The notes: generated by a model not told the origin, from the letters alone. DNA of 64,000 bases from Schistocerca nitens (GCF_023898315.1 NC_064614.1:77264501-77328500); one strand, 5' to 3'; numbered from the stretch's first letter, positions 24,545-36,509 are shown. Made by a program: numbers and translations.

Positions 24545-25330
24545 TTGATCCCAATTAAGAATCACAAAAAGAGGCGGTTCATACGTGCATACATATATAC
24601 ATTAATACTCGTTCCACAGATCATGAATACGACATTTTGTAATGATGTCCAATGTGTCACTTTAACATAAGTTTTCTTTACACAAAATAATTGTTTTTAC
24701 AGTTACTACTTCATAACTAAAAATTCAGCTATTGAGTAGAAGAAGTTGCCATTCAGAAATTATTTTAATTTGCTTTTAAATGTTGGCTGGTTCTCTGTCA
24801 GACTTTTAAAGTTATTTGCAAATGACCAAAGACTTTTGAGGCAGCATAATTCACACCTCTCTGTGCCAAAGTCAGATTAAACCCAGAATAGTGGAAATCA
24901 TCCTTTCTTCTAGTGTTGTAGTTTTTCACGTCACTGTTATTTTTGAATTGGGATGCGTTATTCATAAGAAGTTTCATAAGTGAATATATGTATTGCGAAG
25001 TTACTATGAATATACCGAATTCCTTAAATAAATATTTGCGCAGTGATCTTGAGTGGGCTCCAGCTATTATTGTCATGACACGCTTTTGTGCAATGAGTAC
25101 TCTTCCTCTTAATAATGAATATACTTAAAAAATGCCCGGAGGCTTTGGGAAATACCGGCTGGATTACATTAGCGTGAGAGGGAGATTTAGAAATGAGATA
25201 TTGGACTTGAAGGCATATCCAGACGAGGATACGGACTCAGATCACAATTTGGTGATTACGAAGAAAAGACTGAGATGCAGGAGATTCTTTGGGATGGCAG
25301 AATGTGTACGTAATAAGGAATTATAAACAA
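24545..25330 (+). pseudogene. RTE-like LINE endonuclease piece interrupted by another LINE tail
   Basis: At 24553-24588 the text AAGAATCACAAAAAGAGG matches the start of the endonuclease segment seen at 7985-8010. The frame resumes at 25133 with PGGFGKYRLDYISVRGRF and SDHNLV, the end of the endonuclease domain. About 540 bp of other DNA (24589-25132) lies between. The LINE fragment degenerates after about 25330. The EN His motif is intact, but the rest of the element is not recognisable. Confidence 0.65.
24589..25132 (-). mobile_element. LINE 3' fragment inserted antisense
   Basis: The minus-strand frame 24798-25076 reads FKEFGIFIVTSQYIYSL, then ASQFKNNSDVKNYNTR and LTLAQRGVNYAASKVF. This matches the C-terminal tail found after the reverse transcriptase in many jockey/CR1-type LINEs (I recognise the NTR and GVNYAASKVF-like pattern). 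It is a 5'-truncated piece and splits the endonuclease fragment around it. Confidence 0.6.
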
Positions 25331-25884
25331 TTCTCTGAGGCTATATATCGGTATTGTATGCAACCGTAGGTATATCTGTTGGTGAGGGTAGGAAATTTGT
25401 AAAAAGAGCAATGACTGAAATTGGATGGGTATTTTTAGGTACAAGGAAGGATAAGTGCTTGGAAGCCATGGGGAACAGAAAAGTCAACTGAATGCGGAGT
25501 GAGGGAGTACCGAAATTTTCACGGAAGGACAGCAATTTGGAAAATCACTTACTAATGAAAACAAAATAAAGCAGAACGAAAGCGAAGCAAAACTGCTGCT
25601 TAAAAAATATTGGAAAAACGAAATAGAAGAACAGATTCGGCATGTAAAAAAGTCAAAACAACCCTCCGCGAAATGAAAATCAAGTATGTCACCATCAAGA
25701 AAACAAAATGAATTACAATGTAAAACGCAGCAGTGAGAATGCCATTACATTAGGAGAGGCACTATGTGCTGAAGAGATAGAATAAAAAATGAGAGTCAAG
25801 TGGCATCAAAGATTACTTTTGGTAATAATTTCTCGAGAAAAATCATTAACTCAGCAAAGGATTACACTTTTACACAGATTACAG

Positions 25885-25921
<37 letters not shown>

Positions 25922-26282
25922 TAGTCAATAAAATCATTCTACTGCATTGTCAAGACTTCAGTAATAGCTTCAAAGATAAATTGAAGTTATGTTTCCTTGA
26001 CAACTAGATGAATTCTTGACATAGGTGAATTCTTGACACCTTGCACATAATAACGGCTACCGCACCCTGGGACTGATCAATGGAACACGCAACCAACTGA
26101 CCAACGTCTATAGTTCTACACGTCTGAATTGGTACAGCCGTACTTTGAAGTGGAGCTGCTCTTGGCACGATGGAACGGTTTTGCGGCACAAATTGTTTAG
26201 ACAAAGCCTCGCCGCCATGTTATGGGCAAATTTTAATATAGTTGGGCACACTATATTCTTCTTGCTATTGTACTCTCACCCG
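25331..26282. other. AT-rich DNA, possibly decayed LINE
   Basis: Only a CA run (25890-25916) and weak lysine-rich frames are seen. The part up to about 25760 may continue the LINE before it, but no motif is left. Confidence 0.3.
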
Positions 26283-26309
26283 CACAGTGAGGTGACAAAA
26301 CTCGTGGGA

Positions 26310-26955
26310 TTACCCACTAATATCGGACATCCACCTGCCCGGCGTAATGCAGCAACTTGACGTAGAATCGACGTATTAACTCGGAAGTCCCCGCAGAAAT
26401 ATTGAGCCATGCTGCCTCAATAGCGGTCCATAATAGACAAAGTCTTGTCGGTGCACAAGTTTGTGCAAGAACTGACATCTCGTTTTGTCCCATAAATATG
26501 CGATGGGTTTCATGTCGGTCGATCTGTGTGGCCAAATAATTCGCTCGAATTCTCCAGAAAGCTCTTCAAACCAGTCGCGAACAATTCTGGCCGGTGACAT
26601 TGCACATTGTCATACATAGAAATTGCCTCGTTATTTGGGCTCCAATAACTGAACATAGCCATTGGATCGGTTCAATTGGACCAGAGGACCCAGTACATTC
26701 CACGTAAATAGAGCCCACATCATTATGGAGGCATCTTGCACGGTGCTTTGTTGAGAACTCGTGGGGTCTGTGATACGCTCGAACCCTACGGTCAGCTCTT
26801 AGCAACTGAAATCGGGACTCATCCGACCAGACCACGGTTTTACAATTGACTAGGGTCCAACCCATATGGGCACAAGCCCAGGAGAGGAGCTGCAGGCGAT
26901 GTCGTGCTGCTAGAAAAAGCACTCGCGTCGATCGTCTGGAGTTGTAACAACACCA
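26310..26955 (-). pseudogene. Tc1-like transposase, C-terminal half (broken)
   Basis: Minus-strand pieces include VVWSDESRFQLLRADRRVR (first catalytic Asp in WSDES), GPIEPIQWLCSV, and FERIIWPHRSTDMKPIAYLW (around the third catalytic residue, normally SPDMNPIEHLWD). IEAAWLNI follows near the end. The Asn and Glu of NPIEH are changed, and at least three frame changes occur. The enzyme would cut and join transposon ends, but this copy is inactive. Confidence 0.8.
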
Positions 26956-28690
26956 ACGCTATACTATTGTACATATAATAATTTTTTCTTCTGATTTTCG
27001 ATAGGTTAGTGTAATCGATGTTATGATTTCATTTGTTTTTCTTTTCATGTCATTGTGTTGAGGAAACTATAAACAATTTTCGATGTGGATATTAATGTTT
27101 ATGTCAAATTGCAAGCAATTTTATAACAAAATGGAAATGTAAGAAATGTTGAAACTGTTGTAAAATGTTAAAGTTGTAATTATGCGCCTGATCCATACGT
27201 AGGCCATGTATTAGGATATGTGGAATGCAAAACCTCTGGTGAATACCCTGTCTGTAGGGGGGCGGTAAAAGGTGGATGGCAGGCGAGGGCGGGAAAATGC
27301 ACACGGGCGCTGCACGGCATAACGGGCTCAGCAGTAGTAGTCGGAGTTGGGCTTTGATCTGAGCAACACGTTCTGGATCGAGGGGGCTCTCCTGGAAAAT
27401 GTGATTTCGTTGAGCCTCGGATGTGCCGTTTCCGACGACTATACAGCATGGCAAAATTCCATAGGCACTAAATGGAAAAATATTGCGACGCTATGAAGAA
27501 GTAAAGTGCCGATATATCAAGAGCCATAGCTGTGATTGTATGTGTGCTCTGCGCCTCGCCATCTCGCCGCCCGCCAACCGCCGTATCGACACGAACAGGT
27601 TGAAACTTTTAGTACTGTATTCGTGTGGACCAGTGTTACTTTTGTTCCTTACTGTTCAATAACAACTTAACTTTTACCAGAACTGTCCTATCATTTAATT
27701 ATGCTAATCACTAACCTAGACAGGGTCCTTTCCACATGTTGTGCAATCCGAATGTCCCGAGATGAAGGTTTAAAGTTTATGTTAATAATAATTACCTGCA
27801 GACCAATCTATGTTAGAATGATGTTTAAAGAACTTTGTTGTTAATGAATATATAGGTAAATAATATAGGTCTGACAAAGTTGGAAGATAATGTTGAAATT
27901 GGTTTAGTAACGAAGGATAATTAATTTGGGAAAAATAATGGTAGTTAAATGAGCAAGAAATAAGACAAAAAGAGTAGTAACTCATATATCGGAAATCTTG
28001 AGTGCTTAACGATTTTCGATAATCAAAAATTTCAGTACAGTGATCATAACAGTTTCAGGGTCCCCCCCCCCCTTTTCTTTTCTATTCATTTAAATTTTGA
28101 AGTGTACTGAACTGATTTGACCAGCAAAGTTAAAGTCAATATAAAACCAAAATTTATTAGTGTTTTACCTTTTTTAAAATTGACATTGTATGTGTGTTTC
28201 GAATGTGCTATTTCTAGGGTAACCTATGCCCGATTTTGATCAAATCAATAGACAGTACGAAGTTTGTAATAAACATTATAGTGCAGTGTTGTGTATTTAT
28301 GGCTTGTTCATATTAGCACAGAAAGGGAAATTATTAGTTCAGTAGATTTTCTGGTTCTAAAATTTACCATATTATGCAGTGCTATTACGTGTTGTTTTGT
28401 ATGAACATACATCACCTTGTACTGGGAAGAAACTCAGTCAATGCCTAATTAGGCTGTCGACCGCATTATTAACAATTTGGTAGCATCTGCTGTGTTGTTT
28501 CTTGTCCGTCCTAACGTGTAGTTGCACTTCAGACTTGCTTGACGTATCATTGTTGTTACTGAGTGGGTGAAAGTCTGATTTTGCCTCCATTCAGGTACAC
28601 GTGGTCAACATATATACCAAAATCCTTTCTTATAAGGTGAAGCCCGTCAACTTACCATAGTGCAGGCTTTAATAAGTATCGTGCGCAGCA
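26956..28690. other. Unknown insertion inside the Tc1 element
   Basis: About 1.7 kb with no motif separates the two transposase halves. It includes AT-rich parts and a C run near 28062-28070. The minus-strand frames at 27104-27454 and 27180-27449 have no recognised domain. A short imperfect match at the two edges (GTTGTAACA and GTGTTACAG) is too weak to call a duplication. Confidence 0.4.
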
Positions 28691-29177
28691 GCGTAGTGTT
28701 ACAGAGTCACAGCCCATTAACGCCAAATTCTCCACATTGTCCTGACAGTTACGTTCGTCAACGTCTTACATCAACTTATGTGGGTATTTCACGCTGTGTT
28801 GCTCGTCTGTTAGCACTGACAACTCTGCGCAAACGCCGTCGCTCTCAGTCGTTAAGTGAAGGCCGTCGGACAACGTATTTGTCCATAGTGAGAGGTGATG
28901 CCTCAAATTTGGTATTCGCGGCACTTGATATTCTTGATTTCATAATATTTAATTCCGTAAAGATTTCTGGAATGAAATGTCCCATACCTCTAGCTCCAAT
29001 TAGGATTCTCGTCGTGTGGCCATAATCCCGTCGGACACTTTTTCGCAGGTATAATCTGAGTACAAACGACAGATCCACCAACGCACTGCCTTTTCATGCC
29101 TCCTGCACGCGATACTACGAGTATCGCCATATGCATATGTGCATATCGCTATCCGTTGACTTCATCACCTCAGGGTA
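28691..29177 (-). pseudogene. Tc1-like transposase N-terminal half and right end
   Basis: On the minus strand one can read the start region after the terminal repeat, then pieces such as VVRRPSLND (near 28845-28880) and the helix-turn-helix area. Stops interrupt it throughout. The end at 29155-29177 forms the partner of the left terminal repeat. Confidence 0.65.
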
Positions 29178-29515
29178 GAACGTCACACCCATGACGTTTG
29201 CCGTACCTTGCCATACATTTTGCCAGCACGCCGTTCGTACACACGTGCTTGCGCAGTCTCGCCGTAACTTCGAGTCCGACCTCTTGCAGTGTTAACTCGA
29301 GGCTGTTAACTCGCTTCCTCGCACACTAAAGACACTAACACCACGGGAACTATATCTTTGGTTACTTCACAATGCAAACTCTTTGACGTTGCCACCGTCT
29401 ACTTACATCATTTCAAAACTGTTTTCAATAACCTGGAGCAAATTTATTTCACAATATTATTTTGAATGGGGGTTCCGTCAGGAGATGCGTGCACCAAGAC
29501 CACAACATCAGTATT
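29178..29515. other. Noncoding DNA
   Basis: Nothing was recognised. Confidence 0.4.
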
Positions 29516-29706
29516 AATAATGAAAGGAGCCGAACGGGATTAGCCGAGCGTTCTAAGGTGCTGCAGTCATGGAATGTGCGGCTGGTCCCAGCGGAGGTTC
29601 GAGTCCTCCCTCGGGAATGGGTGTGTGTGTTTGTCCTTAATATAATTTAGGTTAAGTAGTGTGTAAGCTTAGGGACTGATGACCTTAGCAGTTAAGTCCC
29701 ATAAGA

Positions 29707-29743
<37 letters not shown>

Positions 29744-29754
29744 AATGAAAGGAG
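29516..29754 (+). mobile_element. SINE with CA-repeat tail and 14 bp duplication
   Basis: The body 29530-29740 has an A box-like GATTAGCCGAGCG and B box GGTTCGAGTCC, then TTTGTCCTTA and GGGACTGATGACC. It ends TTTCACACAC in a CA run (29711-29740). The perfect duplication AATAATGAAAGGAG lies at 29516-29529 and 29741-29754. It is a subfamily distinct from the GCCGGCCG type. Confidence 0.95.
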
Positions 29755-29999
29755 GGTCAGCATTGGTCATTGAGTTGCAGTTGTTCTTTCGGTCTGACAT
29801 GTGCCCATCATTGATATGTGCAGATATTGCGATTTTACTGCTTGTTTTTATGTCCACAAAGCTTTAATACCAGCACTGATTTTCGTCACGCAGTGAGTGA
29901 GCAGAAATAAAGATTACTACTTTAACGACCAATGCCGATCCTCCTTTTGTTATTAATATTACAATTAATGAGCAATGACAACAAAAAACACAGGATATA
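29755..29999. other. AT-rich DNA, nothing recognised
   Basis: No feature seen. Confidence 0.4.
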
Positions 30000-30324
30000 T
30001 ACAGGGTGAGTCAACTAACATTACCGCTGGATATATTTCGTAAACCACATCAAATACTGACGAATAGATTCCACAGACCGAACGTGAGGAGAGGGGATAG
30101 TGTAATTGGTTAATACAATCCATAAAAAAATGCACGGAAGTATGTTTTTAACACAAAAAACGTAGGTTTCTGTTAAAAAACATACTTCCGTGCATTTTTT
30201 ATGGTTCGTATTAAACAATTACACTAGCCCCTCTCCTCGCGTTCGGTCTGTGGAATCGGTTCGTCAGTATTTGATGTGGTTTACGAAATACATCCAGCGG
30301 TAACGTTAGGTGACTCACCCTGTA
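30000..30324. mobile_element. Palindromic MITE with TA duplication
   Basis: The element 30002-30322 is flanked by TA (30000-30001 and 30323-30324). It starts CAGGGTGAGTCA and ends with the complement. The two arms of about 147 bp match nearly base for base around a loop of about 27 bp, so the single strand can fold into one long hairpin. It has no coding capacity. The CAGGGTG ends and the TA site suggest mobilisation by a mariner-superfamily transposase. Confidence 0.92.
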
Positions 30325-30499
30325 TAATGAAGAGATTTATGAGCAAAGAATGAAACTGCAACTGCAAAATAGAAATACTTCGGAAGTGTAGATTACTTTG
30401 CTGTTTGCTATTGGTAGACTGTTCTAGCTACTTAACTCTGTATAAACGTGACCATTCACGTAATTGCTCGGTTTGTACAGGACGAAACAAAACAACAGA

Positions 30500-31680
30500 A
30501 ACAGACTCCTCCCCGAGCGTGAAGGTAATCGACGACTCGAGGGTATTAAATTTCAACACGTCAGAAACCGAGCGGGCGAGAACGCGTATCCAATTGAGTC
30601 GTCCCCGGCGTACGTAACGGCTACATTTAATTATCGATTTCCGTGCCCCGGGCCTGTGACTTTCGCCTCGTCCCGTGCGGCCGGCCTGCGAGTGGCCGCG
30701 ATGGCGAGACAGAGGGAATTGCTAACTGATTTAACTCCGCCGTCCTCCGGAACAGTGACAGCGGACCCAGGAGACGGCCGCCCTCCGCCCCCACTGTGCG
30801 CTGCCCGTGATCCAAACCGGCGGAGACGTTAATCACCCGTTTAGCATGTCTGTTTCCGACCGCTCTTCATCTCGCGTCATTTCACTTGCCTCCCGCCGGA
30901 CGGCAGGCTAGGGGCCCAGCGTGACGGGGCTGCTGGAGGGAACGAGAGGGTGGGGGAAGGGCGGAGGGAGCGGGGGCGGGGTCGAAGCAGTGCTACCACC
31001 ACTCCGATCGGCCAGCCGTCTACCTCTAGCTCGTCCTCTCGGTCGCGTCCCCTCGCCGCGATGGAGTGCCATCGATTCACGCGGCAATTTGCCATCGCGT
31101 GCACTACATTAACCGGAATGATGGCAGCGGTGGGCGCGCCAGCGGCCCACGAGAACCGTATTACCGGAGGCCGGAGGGCTCACCACCACCACCACCACCA
31201 TCACCACCACCACCAGTACCACCAGCGCCGGTGCGGGCACCATCAGCGGGGCGCGGTGGCGCTGCGGCCGTGGGCCCTCTGCTTGCTCCGCGCCACCGGC
31301 CGATTATTTGAATTCCTCGCGGAATTGATTTCGGAGTGCGGCTATTTACAGGCCAAGCATGCCGCCCGCCGCCGGCTGAGATCCTGATCGTTGTGCGGTC
31401 TCCCTCCCTTTGATCCCAGCGTCTCACTGGATCGCAGATGGTACCGAGCAAAGACGACTCATCCAGCGTACCTCTTCTCCGCCACCGGCGCAGAAATACT
31501 GCTGTGGAATGCTCTGCCTCGACAGGTTGTTGTGTCCAATACAGCTCTTCTCTCTCTAGGTTTTGGTCTTCGCTCTACGCTATCCTTTGACTTCATTGTC
31601 CGTATCCTGCCATCTTGTGGTAATCAACCCCCCGCCCCTTGCCCCCCTCCCCCATCCTTATATCTTCGTCTTTACTGAAC
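30500..31680. other. Third GC-rich unique island
   Basis: This block contrasts with its AT-rich surroundings. It contains CpG-rich runs, a CAC trinucleotide run (31182-31216) and C-rich tracts near 31630-31660. Open frames exist on both strands (30464-30832, 30950-31387, 31161-31451), but they are low-complexity and match no family I know. Motifs such as TTTAATTATCGATTTCCG (30627-30644) give it the look of a conserved regulatory block or a promoter/CpG island. Unproven. Confidence 0.35.
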
Positions 31681-32877
31681 TTCCACTCGCTCGTTAGGCC
31701 ACCTCAGATTCATCTTCAGACTTATCCAGTGCACGATGTTTCGACCCCTTTGCTGGTAACTGCTTCAGGAATCATCTAATGTAGAATGGTAGAGGATCAT
31801 TGTTGATAATAGTATTTCTCAACTGTTATTTCAGTTCATCACGACGATACTAACTGACAGTATGTGTCGTATCGGCCGCCGCACAGCAGCCGTCAACTTG
31901 TAACCTCCCCCTCACTTATCGACCTTAATGACAGTGAAAAATTAAACCGCGTGTACCTAATGGAAATTTGGGAAAAGCAATCGTCACCGAAGTTAATTTG
32001 TCGGTAAAGAGGGAGGAAAGGGTTACATCTAAATGAAAAGAAAAATGCAAATGAAACTGGTGGAAATTAATTTTGAAAAGGGGTAAAGTTAATAAAGAAA
32101 GTAAATGTGCGGCCGTTACGTTAACAGTTGACTAGCGGTAATTAGATATTTGAGATTTGGGGGAAATTATGGTCGCCAGTCCTAAGGACAATTAATGTAG
32201 TAACTGAAAAAGAAAGGTTATTACACATATAATTAGCACTAGAAGCGTGCAATTGAAGGTTGACACGTGTAGTGTGAAAAACTGAAAGTTTGTCAGAAGT
32301 AATAAATTTCGCTACACTCTGACTTAATTTAGCAAAAGAATTAATAAAACCGGAAAATTGAAAGTCAATTTAGTGACTGAGATTAATAGTGAACTTTGTT
32401 TCTGAAGCATATCGAAATTCAGTAAAATACAGTTAGTCTTGGGCTACCTCAACAATCATTTCAAAAGCTACTTGAATCTACGCAATTTAGAAGTAAGAGA
32501 TTTAACTTCGAACTTGAATTAAATGATTCTGAACAATTAACAATAGTAAAATTTAGTACGTACCAAGCTGAGCTGCAGTCACAGGTAAGCTAAAATATGC
32601 TAACAAAACTCGCACTCTTAATTTGTGCTCGTGTAATCTAAATATTGTAGCCAGCTATGAATACTTTAACTGAACTTTGAACTTAAAGCAGTGAAATGGA
32701 ATATTACTTTAATGCTGGCGTATGAATTTCAACGACACTCGGGTTCATTTCGGAAAGGAAGGGACCCTGCTTGGCAATGCAATTGGGACAAAGAGCAACA
32801 AAGGTTCATGCTACGTTGCTGTAATTTTGTGATTTGAACAGTTTCAAAAGCTGAGGTCTGCCATACAGTTCTGAAAC
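31681..32877. other. AT-rich DNA, possible decayed LTR
   Basis: No gene is visible. The sequence from TGTAACCTCCCC (31899) has the start and texture of a retrotransposon LTR, but no partner repeat or TSD was found, so this stays a guess. Confidence 0.25.
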
Positions 32878-33305
32878 TTGTACGGAGTGTAGCCATGTAT
32901 GGAAGTGAAACATGGACGATAAATAGTTTAGACAAGAAGAGAATAGAAGCTTTCGAAATGTGGTGCTACAGAAGAATGCTGAAGATTAGATGGGTAGATC
33001 ACGTAACTAATGAGGAGATATTGAATAGAATTGGGGAGAAGAGGAGTTTGTGGCACTACTTGACAAGAAGAAGGGACCGGTTGGTAGGACATGTTCTGAG
33101 GCATCAAGGAATCACAAATTTAGCATTGGAGGGCAGCGTAGAGGGTAAAAATCGTAGAGGGAGACCAAGAGATGGATACACTAAGCAGATTCAGAAGAAT
33201 GTAGGTTGCAGTAAAGTACTGGGAGATGAAGAAGCTTGCACAGAATAGAGTAGCATGGTGAGCTGCATCAAACCAGTCTCAGGACTGAAGACAACAACAA
33301 CAACA
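32878..33305 (+). mobile_element. 5'-truncated RTE-like LINE (3' end)
   Basis: The open frame 32895-33248 reads MYGSETWTINSLDKKRIEAF, then MLKIRWVDHVTNEE and GRPRDGYTKQIQKNVGCS, the C-terminal region of the LINE described at 7318. The 3' end is GGACTGAAGACAACAACAACAACA. The coding frame is intact over its length, so it is younger than the 7318 copy in this region. No target duplication could be fixed. Confidence 0.88.
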
Positions 33306-33552
33306 TGGTCACAATTTAAAATATGTTTAAATTTTCTTTCACGTATTCCACATCCATGAAAATCATTCCAATTGGGGTGTGGAAGGTACTTTAACTCATT
33401 TGTTTTCCTGTGTAAATATTTATTGGATATTCTTGTATTTCTGATATGTTCTGCATGCTGGAGAACCTTCTCACTATGTATCGGTTGGAAACAAACTACA
33501 TCTAATGTAATCTAATCTACAGACTACGGAATCTATTGCTTTTTATCTCCAT
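33306..33552 (+). mobile_element. Possible second LINE 3' tail
   Basis: AT-rich DNA that ends in AATGTAATCTAATCTACAG (33500-33520), resembling a LINE terminal microrepeat. There is no coding evidence. Confidence 0.25.
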
Positions 33553-35475
33553 ATGGCTTTTCTTTGGGTCTAAGATTCTAAGACCGGTGTAACGCAGCTC
33601 TGCATGCTCCTCTATCTCGAGCGATATTCTTCATCTCCAAATAACTACTGCAACTTATATGTTTCTTTATTTGCTTACTGTATTCATCTCTCGGTCTCCC
33701 TCTACGAATTTTACCACCCACACTTCGCTCCAATACTAAACTGGTGATCCTTTGATGTCTTATAATGTGTCCTATCAACTCTTCTTTTTGTCAAGCTTTG
33801 CCACAAATTTCTTGTCTCCCCAATTCTGTTCAGCGCTTCCTCATTAGTTACGTGATCGACCCATCTAACCTTCAGCATTCTTCTGTAGCACTATATTTCG
33901 AAAGCTTCCATTCTCTTTTATCTAAACTATTTATCGCCCGTATTTCACTTCCGTACATGACTGCACTCCAGACAAATACTTTCAAAAAATAATTCCCGAT
34001 AATGAAGCCTATACTCGATGTTAACAAACTTCTCTTCTTCAGAAACGCCTTTCTTAATATTGCCAGTCTACATTTTATAACCTCTCTACTTCCTTCATCA
34101 TCAGTTATTTCTCTGCCTGATCTGCTACTTTAACTGTCTTGTTTCCTAATCTAATTCCTCTAGCATCCCCCAATTTCATTCGTCTACACTCCATTATCCT
34201 TGTTTTGTTTTTGTTGCTGCTCATCTTCTATCCTCCTTTCAAGACACCATCCATTCCGTTCAACTGCTCTTCCAAGTCCTATGCTGTCCCTGGCGGAATT
34301 ACAATATCGTCGGGAAAACTCAGAGTTTTTATTTCTTCTCCCTGAGGTTTACTCCAAATTTTTCTTTGGTTTCCTTACTGCTTGTTCAAAGTACATATTG
34401 AATAACTTCGAGAATTGACTATAAACCTGTCTCACCCCTTCTCATCCAATGCTTCCCTTAACCGCCTCTCGACTCTTATAACTGCCGTCTGGTTTCTGTA
34501 CAAATAGTAAATAGCGTTGCGCTCCCTGTATCTTACTCCTGCTACCTTCAGGACTGCAAGAGGGGAATTCCAGTCAGCATTATCGAAACTTTCTCTGAGC
34601 CCAGAAAATACTATAAATGTAGGTTTGCCTTTCCTTAAGGTACCTTATAAAATAACTCGTAGGGTCAGTATTGCTCGCGTGTTCCTACATTTCTCCGGAA
34701 TCAAAACTGATCTTGGCCGAACGCTGCCTCTACTAGTTTTACCATTCATCTCGAAAGAATTCGTATTAGTATTTTGTAACAGTGACTTATTAAACTGATG
34801 GTTCGGTAATTTTCATACCAGTCACCAACTACTTTCTCTTGAATTGGAATTACTGCATCCTTCTTGAACTTTGTGAGTATTGCAACTGTCTCATAGATCT
34901 TGTGCACCAGCTGGAAGAGTTTTGTCGCGGCCGGCTCTCCCAGGGCTATCAGTAGTTCTAAAGGAATATCGTCTACTCCCGGGGTCCTGTTTCGACTTGC
35001 GTCTTTCAGAGCTTTGTCAAGTTCTTCTCACAGTATCGTATCTCCGAGCTCATCTTCATTAACGTCCACTTATCTTCCTATAATATTGCTTTCAGGTTCA
35101 TCTCCTCTGTGTAGACCCTCTATATACTCCTTCCAGCTTTCAGCCTTCCCTTCTTTCCTTAGGAGTGGTTTACCATATGAGCTCTTGATCTTCATACAGC
35201 TGCTTCTCTTTTCCGCAAAGGCCTCTTATATTTTACTGTAGGCGTATCTTCCCCTCAGTGAAATATATTCTAAATCCGCTAGCTATTCCTGCTTCGTATT
35301 TTTGCACTTCCTGTCAATCAAATTTTTTAAATGTTCGTATTCCCTTTCGCCTGCTTCATTTGCTGCATTTTTAAATTTTCTTTCATCAGTTAAATTCAAT
35401 ATCTCTCGTATTACCTAAGGATTCCTACCAGATCTTGTATTTTAGCTATTTGATCTTCCGCTGTTTCTTATGTGT
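33553..35475 (-). mobile_element. RTE-like LINE copy, degenerate
   Basis: This is the same family as at 7318 but inverted and older. Minus-strand pieces include IGHIIRHQRITSLVLERSVG and GRPRDEYSKQIKK (33600-33770), the FEMW and ETWT-like region (33890-33960), and a polymerase with broken palm motifs (34500-34960). A lysine-rich linker continues to about 35470. It is truncated before the endonuclease. It has many stops and frameshifts. Confidence 0.82.
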
Positions 35476-35939
35476 CCTTTTTCTAAAGGTATGCTTTGTT
35501 GGAGAATTGAATAAAGATGACGAAAAATTGCAGTCTGACTCTGGTGGATTGTTGTCGATGGGAAAACATTTATTGTAGGTACTGAAAGAGAGTCGGAATT
35601 TTATCAAAATATTACTGTTGTCGTACTGCCGAAGTGTTTTCTTTTTCCTAGCACACTGTCACTTGGTATTTACTTCCACAATGGAGGATAGTCAAGCAGA
35701 CGAAAGTATCTGGCCGTGAACTCTACTGAAATTGTTCTCATACTTTACAGAGTTCAAATGCATCCAGGACCTTTACTTCTGCAAATATCACTTTCTTCGA
35801 CTAGAATCAGTGTGTTGTTAAAATCTATACCCTAGTCACATACATCTCGATGTTACGTTGTCGAGAATTTCATGTTTTATTCTAAACTTGTGTGGCATTC
35901 GTTTCCTTTTAATGTTCTCCCAATGTAACCTCTAGGCAC
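35476..35939. other. Noncoding DNA
   Basis: No feature was recognised. Confidence 0.35.
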
Positions 35940-35967
35940 TGTTCACTCATATTAATGTGACCACCTG

Positions 35968-36500
35968 TCAGCAGCCAGAGTAACCAGCCGTTGCAGCGGA
36001 AGACCTACAGGAAAAGAGACAGTGAGGGCCTGGAAAGTGTTGAGAGGGATGTGGAGCAATGCCGACTGCAGTACCGTGGCCAGCTGGCATTAGGGTTTTC
36101 GATTGAGGATGCATAGCGCAAACAGCCCGATAGAGATGCTCCCGCAGTTTCTCTATTGGGTTTAAGTCGGGGGGAGTTTTCGTGCCGTGTAAGTACGGCA
36201 AACTGATCACGGTGCTGTTCGAACCACGCACATACGCTGCAAACTGCGTGATACAGTGCATTGTCCTGCTGGTAGATGCCATTGTGCCAAGGAACAACAA
36301 ACTGCATTTAGGGGTGGACAGGGCCGCAATGTTAGATGCACACTTGTCATGATCCATTGTGCCTTCCAGAATGAAGAGACCACTCAGACAATATCCACCT
36401 GCACGGACGCCTCCCACGATTTTTGCAGCGTGTTTTCTTCCAGACGCTTCATACCATACACGCCAACGGCCGAATGTCCGATGGAGCATAGAAAGTGAGT
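35968..36500 (-). pseudogene. Tc1-like transposase C-terminal half (broken)
   Basis: Minus-strand frames show FGRWRVWYEASGRKHAA, then MQFVVPWHNGIYQQDNALYH (second catalytic Asp in QQDNA), FEQHRDQFAVL and, in another frame, PPDLNPIEKLREHL, where the usual Glu of NPIE is kept. The open pieces 35968-36537 and 36005-36307 are in different frames, so the gene is dead. Confidence 0.75.
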
Positions 36501-36509
36501 CATTCTCAG

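Larger units (their letters stand above)
26283..29177 (-). mobile_element. Tc1-like transposon split by 1.7 kb of other DNA
   Basis: Terminal inverted repeats are recognisable. The left end reads CAGTGAGGTGACAAAA at 26285. The right end, on the other strand, is CCCTGAGGTGATGAAG. The transposase faces left. Its C-terminal half lies at 26310-26955 and its N-terminal half at about 28690-29050. Both halves are full of stops and frameshifts. The DNA between the halves (about 26956-28690) is unrelated to Tc1. Tc1 elements move by cut and paste into TA sites. Confidence 0.78.

Noticed and set aside
26956..28690. Solo LTR inside the Tc1 element
   Set aside because: No TG...CA ends and no convincing 4-6 bp duplication at the edges; left as unknown.
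30464..31451. Host gene in the GC-rich island
   Set aside because: Frames on both strands are low-complexity (Arg, Pro, His runs) and none has a recognisable domain or splice signals I could trust.
31899..32877. Decayed LTR beginning TGTAACCTCCCC
   Set aside because: Only the start looks like an LTR; no partner repeat or target duplication was found, so it is mentioned only as a possibility.
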